The notes under the pieces were generated by a model. That model saw only the letters and a program-made list of their open reading frames with translations. It was not told where the DNA came from and ran no database searches. A program made the translations under genes and the position numbers. Positions 21,460-31,276 of a DNA stretch of 64,000 nt are shown one piece after another. Position 1 is the stretch's first letter. Each line of letters starts with the position of its first letter. Origin of the DNA: Ascoidea rubescens DSM 1968 (Eukaryota > Ascomycota > Saccharomycetes > Ascoideales > Ascoideaceae); contig NW_017962913.1 in NCBI RefSeq assembly GCF_001661345.1, positions 129,428-193,427 on the forward strand, read 5' to 3'.

Positions 21460-24400
21460 TTACTTTTTGGGCTTTTTTCTTCTCCTTCTTTTGTTGTCTA
21501 TGTCTACAACATCTTTTCCCCCTTTCTTTTTCCTTTTTGGCCTCTTTTTCTTTCTCTTCCTTTTATTTCTTTTTTCTTTATTTCGTTCTTCCATTGAATT
21601 AAAACAAACTCCATTCTCATCACACCAGTTTCTAACAACTTCAAAATTTAACCCAATATTATTTTCAACCAATATTTCTTGTAGCTCTTCAATCCCAATC
21701 GGTTCAAAACTAATGATTTTCTCATAAATTCTCTCATTACTCTGCACTGCTCTTGAAATCTTATTATATATTACTTTTTTAATTTTTTTACCTTCCTCTT
21801 TAAGTTCTTCGCTTTCATCCAAATCATTCTCGTTATTGCAGTTTCCATTTTCCTTATCTGTACTAAAAACTACATCGTACATTTTGGAATTACAGTCCAA
21901 CTTCTCACTTCCTTCAACTTCCATATCTAATTCACAATCTTCATCCCCACTTCCAAAACTTTTTTTCCTCTTATTCTTATTTTTTTCAATCGCTGAGCTG
22001 AACTTCAAAATTGATCCCACATTTATTTTCGATTGCTCAAAAAATGTTTCCATCTCTTTTCTTCCCAATGCTTTAAACCCAACGCTACTAAAAACATCAC
22101 CTAAAACCTGCGTTGAAATCTTTTGGTAATCGTACTTATCTTTATCAACTAATGATTCGCTCTCAAAAATACCCGGTTCCTCATTCTCCAAAAAGCTTGA
22201 CCGAACCTGTAAAATCGCATCATCCATCTTATTGTCTATAGGTGAAGAGTCAACAACACGTTTAATTTCAACAAAATTAAACTGTTCATTACCATAATCA
22301 CTATCATCAGAATCGGGAATTTCAATTATCTCTTTACTGATAAAATCGGGTCTTGTATTCTTTTTTTTAATCGATAGTTCTATATTTCTAAATGGCGATG
22401 AAGAATCAATCTTCAATTCTCCTTTATAGCGTACTTCTGAAGTCGTTATTATTTTGTTCAATTTATAAATCTCATCTTCTATATTAGATTGAGATTTAGA
22501 TTGAGATTGTACAAGTTGAGATCTTGCCGTTTCAAAAAAGGATTCTGGTGTACTTTCATTATCGGAATGCATTTTATTTTCGTTGAATTTTAAATCATTT
22601 TTAGAATTATTATTGAAAAATTCTTCAAATAATTCATCATCAATTTCCTGCTCTTCCCCCAATAAATTATCCAGAATTTCATTAATTGCATTAAAATTTG
22701 AAAAATATTTCGAAACAGTTGAAATTTTCATTTTATCATTAAAATTATCAAAATTATCAAAATTATCAAAATTATCAAAATTATCATTTCCCAGATTTAT
22801 CCTTTCACCGTTTAATGGGGATAAAACATTTGTAAATCTATTATTGCTATTTAATTGAGCACTAGATATACTGTCTTGCTTTCTTAAAGTTTCTAAATTG
22901 AAAAATGCCTTTTCTTCTTGTATATTAGAACCTGTTTGATCATTAAACGATTCACTTGGAAAAATTTTATTATTCAGTAAACCATTTGTATTCTGAAAAT
23001 CATTGTTGTTTGAATTGTTTGAATCTTTTTGTGATTGAGAAATCCCAATTATTTTTTTAACTTGTGTCGGTAAGATTATTTCATTTTCCTCCATTATAGG
23101 TTGATGTTCTATAGTCTGTGAACCAGAAAAACTCGTTTGGAAAATATTTACTTTTGATTTATTTTTAAAAAGATCAAATTTTAATTTTTTTCCTGCCCTT
23201 ATATTTTTCAAATCTTTTTCTGTTACCTTTATTGGGGAAACTCTTGGAGATGAAGAAGGAATCAAAAAATGGAAATCATGGGCACCATTTTTCGATTGTT
23301 TCAAGGGAGTTGTTTCAATATTTTTGAAAAAATTTTCTGAATCCAGATCAAGTATTTCAATAATAGAGTGATCTTGCAGTTTTTCTTTTAATTTTAATTC
23401 CTGAAAAGAGGGATTATCTAAATCGATTATTGAAATATCGTTCAGGCTATATTTACTTTGTAATGCAGTTGGTTCTGCAATACTCTTGTTCGAAGATTGG
23501 GGCAAAACAATGACATTTGGTATGTCACTATTGTCGGACTCATCTTTATTTAGAAAATTCTTGGATGGACTAGAGGTAAAAATCCAATCACTAAGATTTT
23601 CCTTTTCCTTTTCCTTTTCCTTTTCTTTTTCTTTTTCTTTTTCTTTTTCTTTTTCTTCTTGTTTATCTTTATCATGTATCTTGGTATGGCTTAAATCATA
23701 TAACCATTCTAAATCCTCTCCAGATAAAGGAAAATCAGGTGGAGAGCATGCCAAACACCACATATCATTGTTTTGGCTACTGTATTTATTGCATTCAGGA
23801 ACAGAATACCTCAAGTACAATTGATTAATCAGTGATAAAGATAGCTTTGTTTTTTTTGACAAATTGGGAAAATTGATCTTTATCGATTTGAGTATATCAC
23901 ACCATTCATCAGAATTGTATAAATGAATACTATTTTTATCAATGTCAATTGAGGATTCCAAAACATGGTGATTGGTTTTTTCAATTTCTTGGATTCTACT
24001 GATAATCATTTTCTTTTTATTCTTTTTTTTACTTGTTAATAAATCCAACATTGATTTGCTAACTTTCAAATCGCTAGTATTAGTAGAAGAGCCCGGAGCT
24101 GCCCCATATTTTTTTCGCATATGATCTGTTATAGAAAGTATTTTGTTATCTGTTGTGGCTGCTCGCCTAGAAGCTTTTTTCTTTGATCTGGCGTTTCGAT
24201 ATTCAGCTTTATCCAGAGCAAGAGCCGAGTCTTTCGGTGCCAGTCTGCTCCCAGTTTTACAGTCGTCCTCAGCTAGATTTTGAGCTAGATTTTGAGCTGG
24301 ATTCTCAGTTGCATTGTCAGGCCCACACCCAAAATCCAAGGAGCCAAAGGAAAACTTCTCTCTCAACTCTTTGAGTGTTTTTGTTTGGCTGTCTTGGTGC

Positions 24401-24564
24401 TTAAAGTAGTTCAAGTTTATCTGCATCTGCGTGGACAAAAAGGGCTGGACGTTGCTGTAACCATCTTCACGATCACTCTCGCTATCTGGTATTTCTGTAA
24501 ATCCAACTGATTTCATCAAAGCAGCACATCTAATTGTCTCCCACCTCGTCGCTAAGCTGAGCAT
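21460..24564 (-). CDS. SLX4: Structure-specific endonuclease scaffold subunit Slx4
   Basis: 1034 residues (S. cerevisiae Slx4 748), mostly disordered. Three blocks line up with yeast Slx4: DEWCDILKSIKINFPN (yeast EQEWKDIMKLLLQKFPQ), MWCLACSPPDFPLSGEDL (yeast LWTASQLPPELPDEA), and the C-terminal Slx1-binding helical domain IYEKIISFEPIGIEEL...VRNWCDENGVCF (yeast FLERIYTFEPIPLNEL...IREWADVQGICL). It acts with Slx1 on branched DNA and with Rad1-Rad10, Rtt107 and Dpb11 in repair and checkpoint damping. Low-complexity tracts include EKEKEK (about 23600-23660) and DNF repeats. The very basic C-terminal tail may serve nuclear localisation. Confidence 0.88.
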   Translation of the reverse strand: MLSLATRWETIRCAALMKSVGFTEIPDSESDREDGYSNVQPFLSTQMQINLNYFKHQDSQTKTLKELREKFSFGSLDFGCGPDNATENPAQNLAQNLAEDDCKTGSRLAPKDSALALDKAEYRNARSKKKASRRAATTDNKILSITDHMRKKYGAAPGSSTNTSDLKVSKSMLDLLTSKKKNKKKMIISRIQEIEKTNHHVLESSIDIDKNSIHLYNSDEWCDILKSIKINFPNLSKKTKLSLSLINQLYLRYSVPECNKYSSQNNDMWCLACSPPDFPLSGEDLEWLYDLSHTKIHDKDKQEEKEKEKEKEKEKEKEKEKENLSDWIFTSSPSKNFLNKDESDNSDIPNVIVLPQSSNKSIAEPTALQSKYSLNDISIIDLDNPSFQELKLKEKLQDHSIIEILDLDSENFFKNIETTPLKQSKNGAHDFHFLIPSSSPRVSPIKVTEKDLKNIRAGKKLKFDLFKNKSKVNIFQTSFSGSQTIEHQPIMEENEIILPTQVKKIIGISQSQKDSNNSNNNDFQNTNGLLNNKIFPSESFNDQTGSNIQEEKAFFNLETLRKQDSISSAQLNSNNRFTNVLSPLNGERINLGNDNFDNFDNFDNFDNFNDKMKISTVSKYFSNFNAINEILDNLLGEEQEIDDELFEEFFNNNSKNDLKFNENKMHSDNESTPESFFETARSQLVQSQSKSQSNIEDEIYKLNKIITTSEVRYKGELKIDSSSPFRNIELSIKKKNTRPDFISKEIIEIPDSDDSDYGNEQFNFVEIKRVVDSSPIDNKMDDAILQVRSSFLENEEPGIFESESLVDKDKYDYQKISTQVLGDVFSSVGFKALGRKEMETFFEQSKINVGSILKFSSAIEKNKNKRKKSFGSGDEDCELDMEVEGSEKLDCNSKMYDVVFSTDKENGNCNNENDLDESEELKEEGKKIKKVIYNKISRAVQSNERIYEKIISFEPIGIEELQEILVENNIGLNFEVVRNWCDENGVCFNSMEERNKEKRNKRKRKKKRPKRKKKGGKDVVDIDNKRRRRKKPKK
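22738..22785. repeat. Tandem 9-base repeat coding Asp-Asn-Phe in SLX4
   Basis: A unit close to TTATCAAAA repeated about five times, coding consecutive DNF tripeptides on the minus strand. It is a likely length-variable minisatellite in a disordered region. Confidence 0.8.
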
Positions 24565-24909
24565 CTCCTGAAGAGGCGTCCAAAGAAACGCTTTTCTCTT
24601 TATAACGTCTTGAAAACGTCTTTAAGCGCGGCCGCACCCGATTAGGCAATCGAACCAGCGAAAGGTGGGGGCCCCTCTGAAGTCGTTCCATGAAATGACC
24701 GTCGGTGAAACTTTTCGAATAACACATTATGCATAAATTTAAGTGAGACAAAAATGAGGAACAAACACCAATGGGAAAGATAAAAAAATGAGAAAGTGAG
24801 AAAGTGAGAAAATGAGAGTGAGAAACAAAAACATCTAATCATAAAAACGTTGGGAAGGACTCTATTTGCAAACCAAATAGATTTGCTTCAGTAAAATACA
24901 ATACACAGT
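24565..24909. promoter_or_regulatory. SLX4 promoter / permease 3' flank
   Basis: Proximal promoter with a direct repeat ACGTCTT-GAAA-ACGTCTT at about 24605-24622 and a GC-rich patch with a NotI-like GCGGCCGC at about 24627-24634. The part near 24760-24830 has repeated GTGAGAAA units. No gene seen. Confidence 0.5.
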
Positions 24910-26637
24910 TTAACACCAGAAGTAGTAAACTCTATAATACCAAGGTCTGGATTTGACATAAGCTGCTTCTTCAGCGACACTTTGTTTAATAACATCAAGA
25001 TCGACCTTCTTTTTTGCTGAGCTTAGATCAATTTCTTTCAAGGGAATGCAGATTCTCCAGCTTCTGGTCCAGATCTTGTGGCCAACATAACAAACCAATA
25101 CAACAACACCAGACAAGTATGACTCGAAAAATGTTTCAGCACTTGGAGAAGATCCAATTGGGAAAAGAGCAATCCAAAACTGGGCTACCAAGATCAATAT
25201 CATAACAATTAAACCATACATTGATCCCCAAAACCCGACTTGAGATTTATAAAGTAAATCATCTAATGATTGGTTTTGGGCCTTCATTGCTAATCTCAAT
25301 CTAATGTGAGATAAACAAATACTACCCCATCCGAAAATTGCTGATAATCCCGAAATAGCTAGCATCCAAGTGAAAACCTTTTCTTGTGCAGATGATGCAG
25401 AGAGGAAACAGAGTAATCCAGCTAATGATGTACAACCGACTGCAGCTAATGGTCTACCTGTTCTATCAATATAGCATAAAATTTTTGGTGCAAATCCTTG
25501 ATTTCCTAATGAAAGTAATGTTCTTGAACAGGCAAACACTGAAGCATTGGCGACTGAGGTGACTGCAATGAGAATAACTGCATTCATAATTGATGGCAAG
25601 ACTTTGATCCCACCGTTGGTAATTGCAATAACAAATGGTGAAGCTGAAGCGTCGTATGAATTGGATCCAATGAGTTTCTCGGAATTATATGGAACCAAAA
25701 ATCCAATAAGGGTTAATGGGAGAACATAGAAAAACACAATTCTCCAAAAAACCTTTTTGATAGCTTTTGGAAGAACTTTGGTTGGGTTTTCTGATTCTGC
25801 AGCAGCCATTCCTGAAAGTTCGGTACCAGCATATGAAAATGCAGCTGTCACAAACACACTGCAGACACCTTTGAAACCATGAGAAAATGCACCTGGATTA
25901 TGCCAGTGCTTTCCACCAATGTACCCACCTTTAGGTGCTCCTCCGCAGATTAGCACTATCGCCAAAATCATAAATCCAATAATAGTAATAATTTTAATCA
26001 ATGAAAACCAAAATTCAGCCTCACCATACCCTTTTACTCCAAAAACATTAATCACAACGATAAAGGTCCATAAAATTGCTACCCATGCTGCCGCATTGAT
26101 TTTATTGTTCCAATATCCAATAATCATCGAAGCTGCCGTCAATTCCAATGGCAAAATAACAAGCCACTGCAATGCATAATTCCAACTCATTGCAAAACTC
26201 CAGCTTGGACAAATGAATCTGGTAGAATACACAATAAAAGAACCGGAACATGGAAAATTGACACAAAGCTCACCTAGTGCATGCATTGTGCATAAAATTG
26301 ATGAACCCACAATTGCCCAACCAATTAAGACACCAGCAGGACCACCAGCTTTCAAGGCTTTTCCAGAACCAATAAATAAACCAGTTCCAATGCAACCTGC
26401 AAGACTGATCATTTTTAAGTGTCTTTCTTTTAAACTTTTTGAAAAGGGATCATTGACACTTATAGCATTTGAATCATTGTTTATATTGGCACGTTTGAAC
26501 GAATCTTTAAAGTCTTTCCATTTGGAGTTTTCCAAATCTTCGGTATTATTTGTTTGAATCGAATTTGGAGCACTTAAACTAGCTGAAGGAGACGAAGCTC
26601 CATCTGTTTTCTCTATTTGACTTTCTAAGTCTTTCAT
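24910..26637 (-). CDS. Plasma-membrane amino-acid permease, GAP1-like (YAT family)
   Basis: 575 residues from ATG 26637. APC-superfamily transporter with twelve expected membrane segments. The first contains AGCIGTGLFIGSGKAL, and GVKGYGEAEFWFSLIKIITI, GVCSVFVTAAFSYAGTEL and ASPFVIAI are closest, by recollection, to general amino-acid permease Gap1. The terminal Phe-Trp-Cys is the palmitoylated C-terminus typical of yeast permeases. The N-terminus has Lys and Ser residues suited to ubiquitin-driven endocytosis. Substrate range cannot be read from sequence, so I give no symbol. A frame-by-frame scan of all 575 codons found no CTG. The 1.1 kb upstream region suggests nutrient-regulated transcription (inference). 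Confidence 0.9.
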   Translation of the reverse strand: MKDLESQIEKTDGASSPSASLSAPNSIQTNNTEDLENSKWKDFKDSFKRANINNDSNAISVNDPFSKSLKERHLKMISLAGCIGTGLFIGSGKALKAGGPAGVLIGWAIVGSSILCTMHALGELCVNFPCSGSFIVYSTRFICPSWSFAMSWNYALQWLVILPLELTAASMIIGYWNNKINAAAWVAILWTFIVVINVFGVKGYGEAEFWFSLIKIITIIGFMILAIVLICGGAPKGGYIGGKHWHNPGAFSHGFKGVCSVFVTAAFSYAGTELSGMAAAESENPTKVLPKAIKKVFWRIVFFYVLPLTLIGFLVPYNSEKLIGSNSYDASASPFVIAITNGGIKVLPSIMNAVILIAVTSVANASVFACSRTLLSLGNQGFAPKILCYIDRTGRPLAAVGCTSLAGLLCFLSASSAQEKVFTWMLAISGLSAIFGWGSICLSHIRLRLAMKAQNQSLDDLLYKSQVGFWGSMYGLIVMILILVAQFWIALFPIGSSPSAETFFESYLSGVVVLVCYVGHKIWTRSWRICIPLKEIDLSSAKKKVDLDVIKQSVAEEAAYVKSRPWYYRVYYFWC

Positions 26638-27732
26638 GACCACTAACCAATGTTTGTATGTGATTTAAACCAAATGTTTAAAACTGTTTGACTATTATTT
26701 TAGAAAATGTAGTAAATATCAATTGATTTTTTTTTTATTTAAAATATTCTGAAATATTCTGGGATATGAACAAGTTATAAAGAAGTAAAAAGCATTTTTC
26801 ATTGATTTATATAACAAAACAATTACCACGCTTCTAATATTGGGAATGCTTTAAAAAAGAAAATTAACACAAGTCTGATCTATTTCTCCAGCATTGATAT
26901 CGATGATATGCTAATTATTCAGGGAAATCAATTCTGTTAGAAATCGAAAATTTACTTGGATGATACTCTTAGAGTTTTCAAACGAATATGTTCAAGTTGG
27001 ACACTTAAGGTTCAAATGTGTATCAAGAATTTTGTGGTTCCGAAACTTAGCTTTGCAGGCTAATGGCCTAATGCCATCGAACTTTGTCGGTTGATTTACT
27101 TCTTAATCTATTTTAAATCACCTTTATTAAAAGGCTTAATTTGTCTTTATGCCAAACTCTCCTAGATTAATGTATTATGGGTGTGGTTTTGTTTGCAGCT
27201 TGAACATTTATTCAGACTATTAAGTTGCACCATCCAGAGATTTCGTGCAGGGAAAGACTCAAAATTCTTCTCTTTTCTGCCTTATATTGAGACAATTAAT
27301 TGAAGCCAGGCCATTCTTGATTCAAATTAATAAATATTATTTGTTAGTGTGGCTCTGTAAAGGCACCAAGTACAGCGCAGTTTCTGTGTTTAGGCGGTTG
27401 GAGCAGTTTGGGTAGAAGAAATAGTCGAAGAAATAGTCAAAGATATTTTGACAGCCAGCATAGCCGTTGGAGTGTTTCAGTCACTGCTTCTGTGCTTAAC
27501 CACCTATTTCTAAGATATACCTCAAGTGATGGAGTTATTTTGGGGTTCAGGGCATGTTCTTGTTTGCAAAAGATGCTTTATGTTGGGAAAACAGTGCTAG
27601 TGAAGCTTGCAAAGCAAGTGATTGCACTCAGTGTCCACAGCCATCTTTAATGAGAAAACGACTATGAATTCAATTACACAATAAAAATAATACAATTAGA
27701 ATCACTCGGTATGACTGCTACATCTTTTATTG
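26638..27732. promoter_or_regulatory. 1.1 kb region upstream of the permease
   Basis: Long AT-rich upstream region, then the 3' flank of RAD9. I looked for TGACTC/TGAGTCA and GATAAG elements and saw none convincing. A short duplication (agaaatagtc repeated with one linker) lies at about 27417-27445. The open frame at about 27408-27650 is short, has no recognisable features and is not called. Confidence 0.45.
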
Positions 27733-30700
27733 TTATATTTTAGCTGTCCAGATTAGTGTCGAGGGCCAGCAGTTTCTACTTATGATGCACTGCACTATCC
27801 ACTCCCAGTCCACCAAAAACACATTTATGTCTTTACACCTGGATTTTGTATTTATTAGCTCGGAGGTTTTCGATTTTCTCTTTCCGCTGCTTGTTCTTTT
27901 TCGACTTCTGTGGATTTCACTTTTGGAGCGCTTTCCAGATCCTCTTTCTTGTACAATGTTTTCATGAAAATTTAGATTTAGAATATTCAAATCTTGATAA
28001 ACCATTTCAATATTTTTATAGTCATAGATCAATATTTCGTCTTCAAAATTAAGATTGTGTTTTTCAATTTCTCTTATCACATCAGGAATCGCAGTGATAT
28101 TCTCAGCGTATTTAATCGATTTGGCACCTAAAGTATGAATTAAAAACTCAACAATAAACGGCTCTTTACTTAACATTATAAATTTTTTTCCATTTAACAC
28201 ACCAGAATTATTAGAAAGCTGATTAGATAAGTCTGAAGCCTTTTTACATTCAAAATTTATTTTGAAATTGGATATATCAATACTTTGTATGCAATTAAAT
28301 CTTTTTGACTCGCCGCTCGCTAATAAATAGCTAGTCCAATTATGAAGAAATTTTTGTTCTCTGATACAATCTTTGATGAACTCAATTGATAATGTTGGCC
28401 ATCCTAGGGCCAATGCTTCTAAATATTTCGAACTTCTACAATATTGGTTGGAAATAACAGCAGCAAATTTATAGGTTCCAGCTTTAAATTGATTTTTCAA
28501 CTGCAATCCCAAACAATGGTTTTCATTGTTAATAACTAGTTCCATCCAAGAGTGAAAGCCATCTTTTAGAATTGCTCCACCATTATCAATAATCAATTTT
28601 GATATTTCATCTCTGTTTTTATGAGTGAAATTATTGATGGTAGAGCTTCCCGTTAAACAAAAAACGCAACCGGAAAACATATTGCTATAATAAATTTCCT
28701 GATCTTCTGGGGTTTGGTATAAACTTAACAGCAAAGTTGTATTTGAACTATGGCGTAATATTGCCAGTGAAACAGAGCCTTTAAGGTTAGTAGATAATTG
28801 ATTAGCTTCGCTTCTTCCTCTAATGGGAATTATGGAGTCAAGACCTTGTCCCAGTTTCTTTTTAAAAATGTTACATTTTTTGCTCCATTGTTGGGAATTA
28901 ATACAGATATCACATAGATTGGCTTTGATTTCATTTGAATTTTCTACTACTTTTTGTCTTTTAATTATTTTCAAGTAAATAGTGTCATAGCCTCTAATAC
29001 ATCTGATAATTTTTTTCTTTTGTTTTTCGGTTTGGGTTTCGGTTTCGGTTTCGGTTTGATTTTTAGGAAAACAGCATTCTAACCCTGTGACAATATAACT
29101 GGGTCTTTTATTGATCAATTGTACAGAATCACCAATTCTTATGTCTAGAGGGGAAACAATGTCATTTTGATCGATTATAACAGAAGTGTCGTAAAACATG
29201 ACATTGTATTTTCTTCCATCGACTTTAGATAGGACTATTGCAGGATAGTATTTGTATTGAAAAAGACACCAAAAGTAATTATTCCAATTTGAAAAGTTGG
29301 ATAAACTTCGATTAGATGAGGTTTCATTTCTTAGTATGCCGATGGGAAAAGTATTAAAAATGGATTCATTATCAAAAGATTCTGTGAATTTAGATAAATC
29401 ATTTTGAGAAGGATTATTTGAAGGGGGATTAGAGAGTATCTTGTGATTTGTTTTTCTCTTTTTTTTGGGACGTATCATAAAGTTGTCATCAAGATCAGGA
29501 TCGAGATCAGGATCAGGCTCAAGATCAAGATCAGGAATAATGTCGGAATTATTGACGGAAATAATAACCGGATCAGAATTAAGATCAATGTCGGGATTAT
29601 AGTCAGAATCAGTGTCAGAATCATTTTCAGATGTAGTTGAATGATTAGATATGGCAGAGTGATTAGACTGAAAATTTTGATTATTTATGATTTTAATTGA
29701 AGAAGATTCATTTTCATTTTCATTTTCATTTTTGAGATTTGAGTGATTTGAATTTGAATTTGAATTTGAATTCAGATGTTTACTTTGATTTTGATTTGTT
29801 TCTGAATCTGAATCTGAATCTGAATTGGAGTTGGAATTGGAATTGGATAAATTGAATTTGGATAAGAATTCATTATTTCTAAATAAAATTTCATTTTTTG
29901 AAGAAATTTGAGTTGAATGAAATTTATGATTAAAATCCGGGAGCGAAGAATCTAAGAGCAAATTTATGTTATTTGGGTTTGAATTTGAATTTGGAATCTG
30001 ATTTTGATTTTGATTTTGGTTTTGGTTTTGGTTTTTAATTGATATGTTATTTGAGGAAAAAAATTGAGAAGATGAATGGTTTTGAATTGAAGAGTTGTTT
30101 AAGATTTCAAGATTTCCTTTTTTCGATGGGGATTCGTTTGAATTAGAGGTAATATCTTCGACTAGGTTTATATTTTGGGTATCGTAAATCTGAGATTCAT
30201 AGTCTTGATGCAATTTTTGAGTGTCAAGGATATGATCGTTTTTTGTGGAGTTAATAAAGAGATCGGATATCACTGTTTGGTTTTCAATCTCGATTTCAGT
30301 TTCAATCTCGATTTGAGTATGAATCGTATTGGCAGTATTGTTGTTTTCAAATAAGTTTTGTTGTTCTAGAGTAGCGGGAATCTGTAAATCTGGTAGAAAG
30401 TTGTAGTTTGTGTTTTCATTTGTGATATTGGAGATATCATTGGAGATATCGTTGGAAATGTCATTTGAGATGGGATTTGGGATAGCGTTTGGTGGACCTT
30501 TGAATAAGTCTGTGGTTGTATCATTAGACACATCATTAGTTGTGTCATTGTTTAAGGAAAGATCATCGTCAGTGCTTGCTGCCAATATTCTTTCTTCAGC
30601 TTTGGAGAGAGTTGGAATGTGGGAAGTATGACTGTTATTTGCTTGTAGGAAGTCGGATCTGGAAAGACCCAACGGGAACTGAATGTCCTGGGGCTGACTG

Positions 30701-31086
30701 GAAGAGTGATCGATTATCTGCGTGTCGCCAGCACCGTCATCAGAAACAGCAGAAGAAGCACGCTGGGGGTGTTTGCCACCCGGGATCTCGAGGTCATTGC
30801 AGGTACTGCTCTCGTGGACAGCTCCAGCACCACGCGCACCAGGACTGAGGGGAGGACGCGAGTCGATCTCCTGGGTGTCAGCGTAATAGAGGCTGGCGCT
30901 GCAGACCTGAGGAAGCGCATCTTCCACAAAGGCAGCGGCGGGGTTGTGCTGGGCGTCGGGCATCTCTGGCGGCACAGGCATCTCTAGCGGCACGAGCTTC
31001 GTCCCTCCGCTGGCGCTCCAGAAGTCGACCTCCTGGCCCACGCTGCACACGTGCAATGGCCACGTGTCTAACGCACATAGCTGCAT
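27733..31086 (-). CDS. RAD9: DNA damage checkpoint adaptor Rad9 (Tudor plus tandem BRCT)
   Basis: 1117 residues (S. cerevisiae Rad9 1309). The disordered N-terminal half is dense in SQ/TQ and in Asn/Ser/Glu repeats, the substrate layout for Mec1/Tel1. A Tudor-like module at about 600-680 (WNNYFWCLFQYKYYPAIVL...DGRKYNVMFYDTS) would bind methylated histone H3. Tandem BRCT repeats run from about 795 (FSGCVFCLTGSS) to the end (VFLVDWEWIVQCII). It scaffolds Rad53 activation at DNA breaks and limits resection. A TETETETQTE run lies just after the Tudor module. The first ~130 codons (30660-31086) are GC-rich and include two CACGTG hexamers, so translation could start downstream. It is divergent from URH1, 190 bases apart. 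Confidence 0.9.
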   Translation of the reverse strand: MQLCALDTWPLHVCSVGQEVDFWSASGGTKLVPLEMPVPPEMPDAQHNPAAAFVEDALPQVCSASLYYADTQEIDSRPPLSPGARGAGAVHESSTCNDLEIPGGKHPQRASSAVSDDGAGDTQIIDHSSSQPQDIQFPLGLSRSDFLQANNSHTSHIPTLSKAEERILAASTDDDLSLNNDTTNDVSNDTTTDLFKGPPNAIPNPISNDISNDISNDISNITNENTNYNFLPDLQIPATLEQQNLFENNNTANTIHTQIEIETEIEIENQTVISDLFINSTKNDHILDTQKLHQDYESQIYDTQNINLVEDITSNSNESPSKKGNLEILNNSSIQNHSSSQFFSSNNISIKNQNQNQNQNQNQIPNSNSNPNNINLLLDSSLPDFNHKFHSTQISSKNEILFRNNEFLSKFNLSNSNSNSNSDSDSDSETNQNQSKHLNSNSNSNSNHSNLKNENENENESSSIKIINNQNFQSNHSAISNHSTTSENDSDTDSDYNPDIDLNSDPVIISVNNSDIIPDLDLEPDPDLDPDLDDNFMIRPKKKRKTNHKILSNPPSNNPSQNDLSKFTESFDNESIFNTFPIGILRNETSSNRSLSNFSNWNNYFWCLFQYKYYPAIVLSKVDGRKYNVMFYDTSVIIDQNDIVSPLDIRIGDSVQLINKRPSYIVTGLECCFPKNQTETETETQTEKQKKKIIRCIRGYDTIYLKIIKRQKVVENSNEIKANLCDICINSQQWSKKCNIFKKKLGQGLDSIIPIRGRSEANQLSTNLKGSVSLAILRHSSNTTLLLSLYQTPEDQEIYYSNMFSGCVFCLTGSSTINNFTHKNRDEISKLIIDNGGAILKDGFHSWMELVINNENHCLGLQLKNQFKAGTYKFAAVISNQYCRSSKYLEALALGWPTLSIEFIKDCIREQKFLHNWTSYLLASGESKRFNCIQSIDISNFKINFECKKASDLSNQLSNNSGVLNGKKFIMLSKEPFIVEFLIHTLGAKSIKYAENITAIPDVIREIEKHNLNFEDEILIYDYKNIEMVYQDLNILNLNFHENIVQERGSGKRSKSEIHRSRKRTSSGKRKSKTSELINTKSRCKDINVFLVDWEWIVQCIISRNCWPSTLIWTAKI

Positions 31087-31133
31087 CTATGGAATTGACA
31101 TATCACGTGATGTTATTTTTTTTGATATATATA
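31048..31133. promoter_or_regulatory. Three CACGTG sites and TATA-like element between RAD9 and URH1
   Basis: CACGTG at 31048-31053, 31061-31066 and 31104-31109 (the last within a palindromic TCACGTGA), followed by TATATATA at 31126-31133, about 145 bases before the URH1 ATG. This is the densest CACGTG cluster in the window. Confidence 0.5.
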
Positions 31134-31276
31134 GCCAAGCCTTCCCCAGGTTTTGTTCCTTTTTGGGTGTCTGCATTTCTTATCTCATCTCTTATTCTTT
31201 CTTTTTATTTCTTTTGCTACTTGCTCTCTTGCTTTCTCGTATCTTTTTTCTTACTATTCTCTGCTGCATTCACCAA

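Noticed and set aside
24625-24700. GGTTCGAT on the minus strand near a GC-rich patch (possible tRNA)
   Set aside because: T-arm stem does not pair and no A-box; it is part of the SLX4 promoter.
27408-27650. 80-codon plus-strand frame upstream of the permease
   Set aside because: Short, no recognisable domain, starts within a small duplication.
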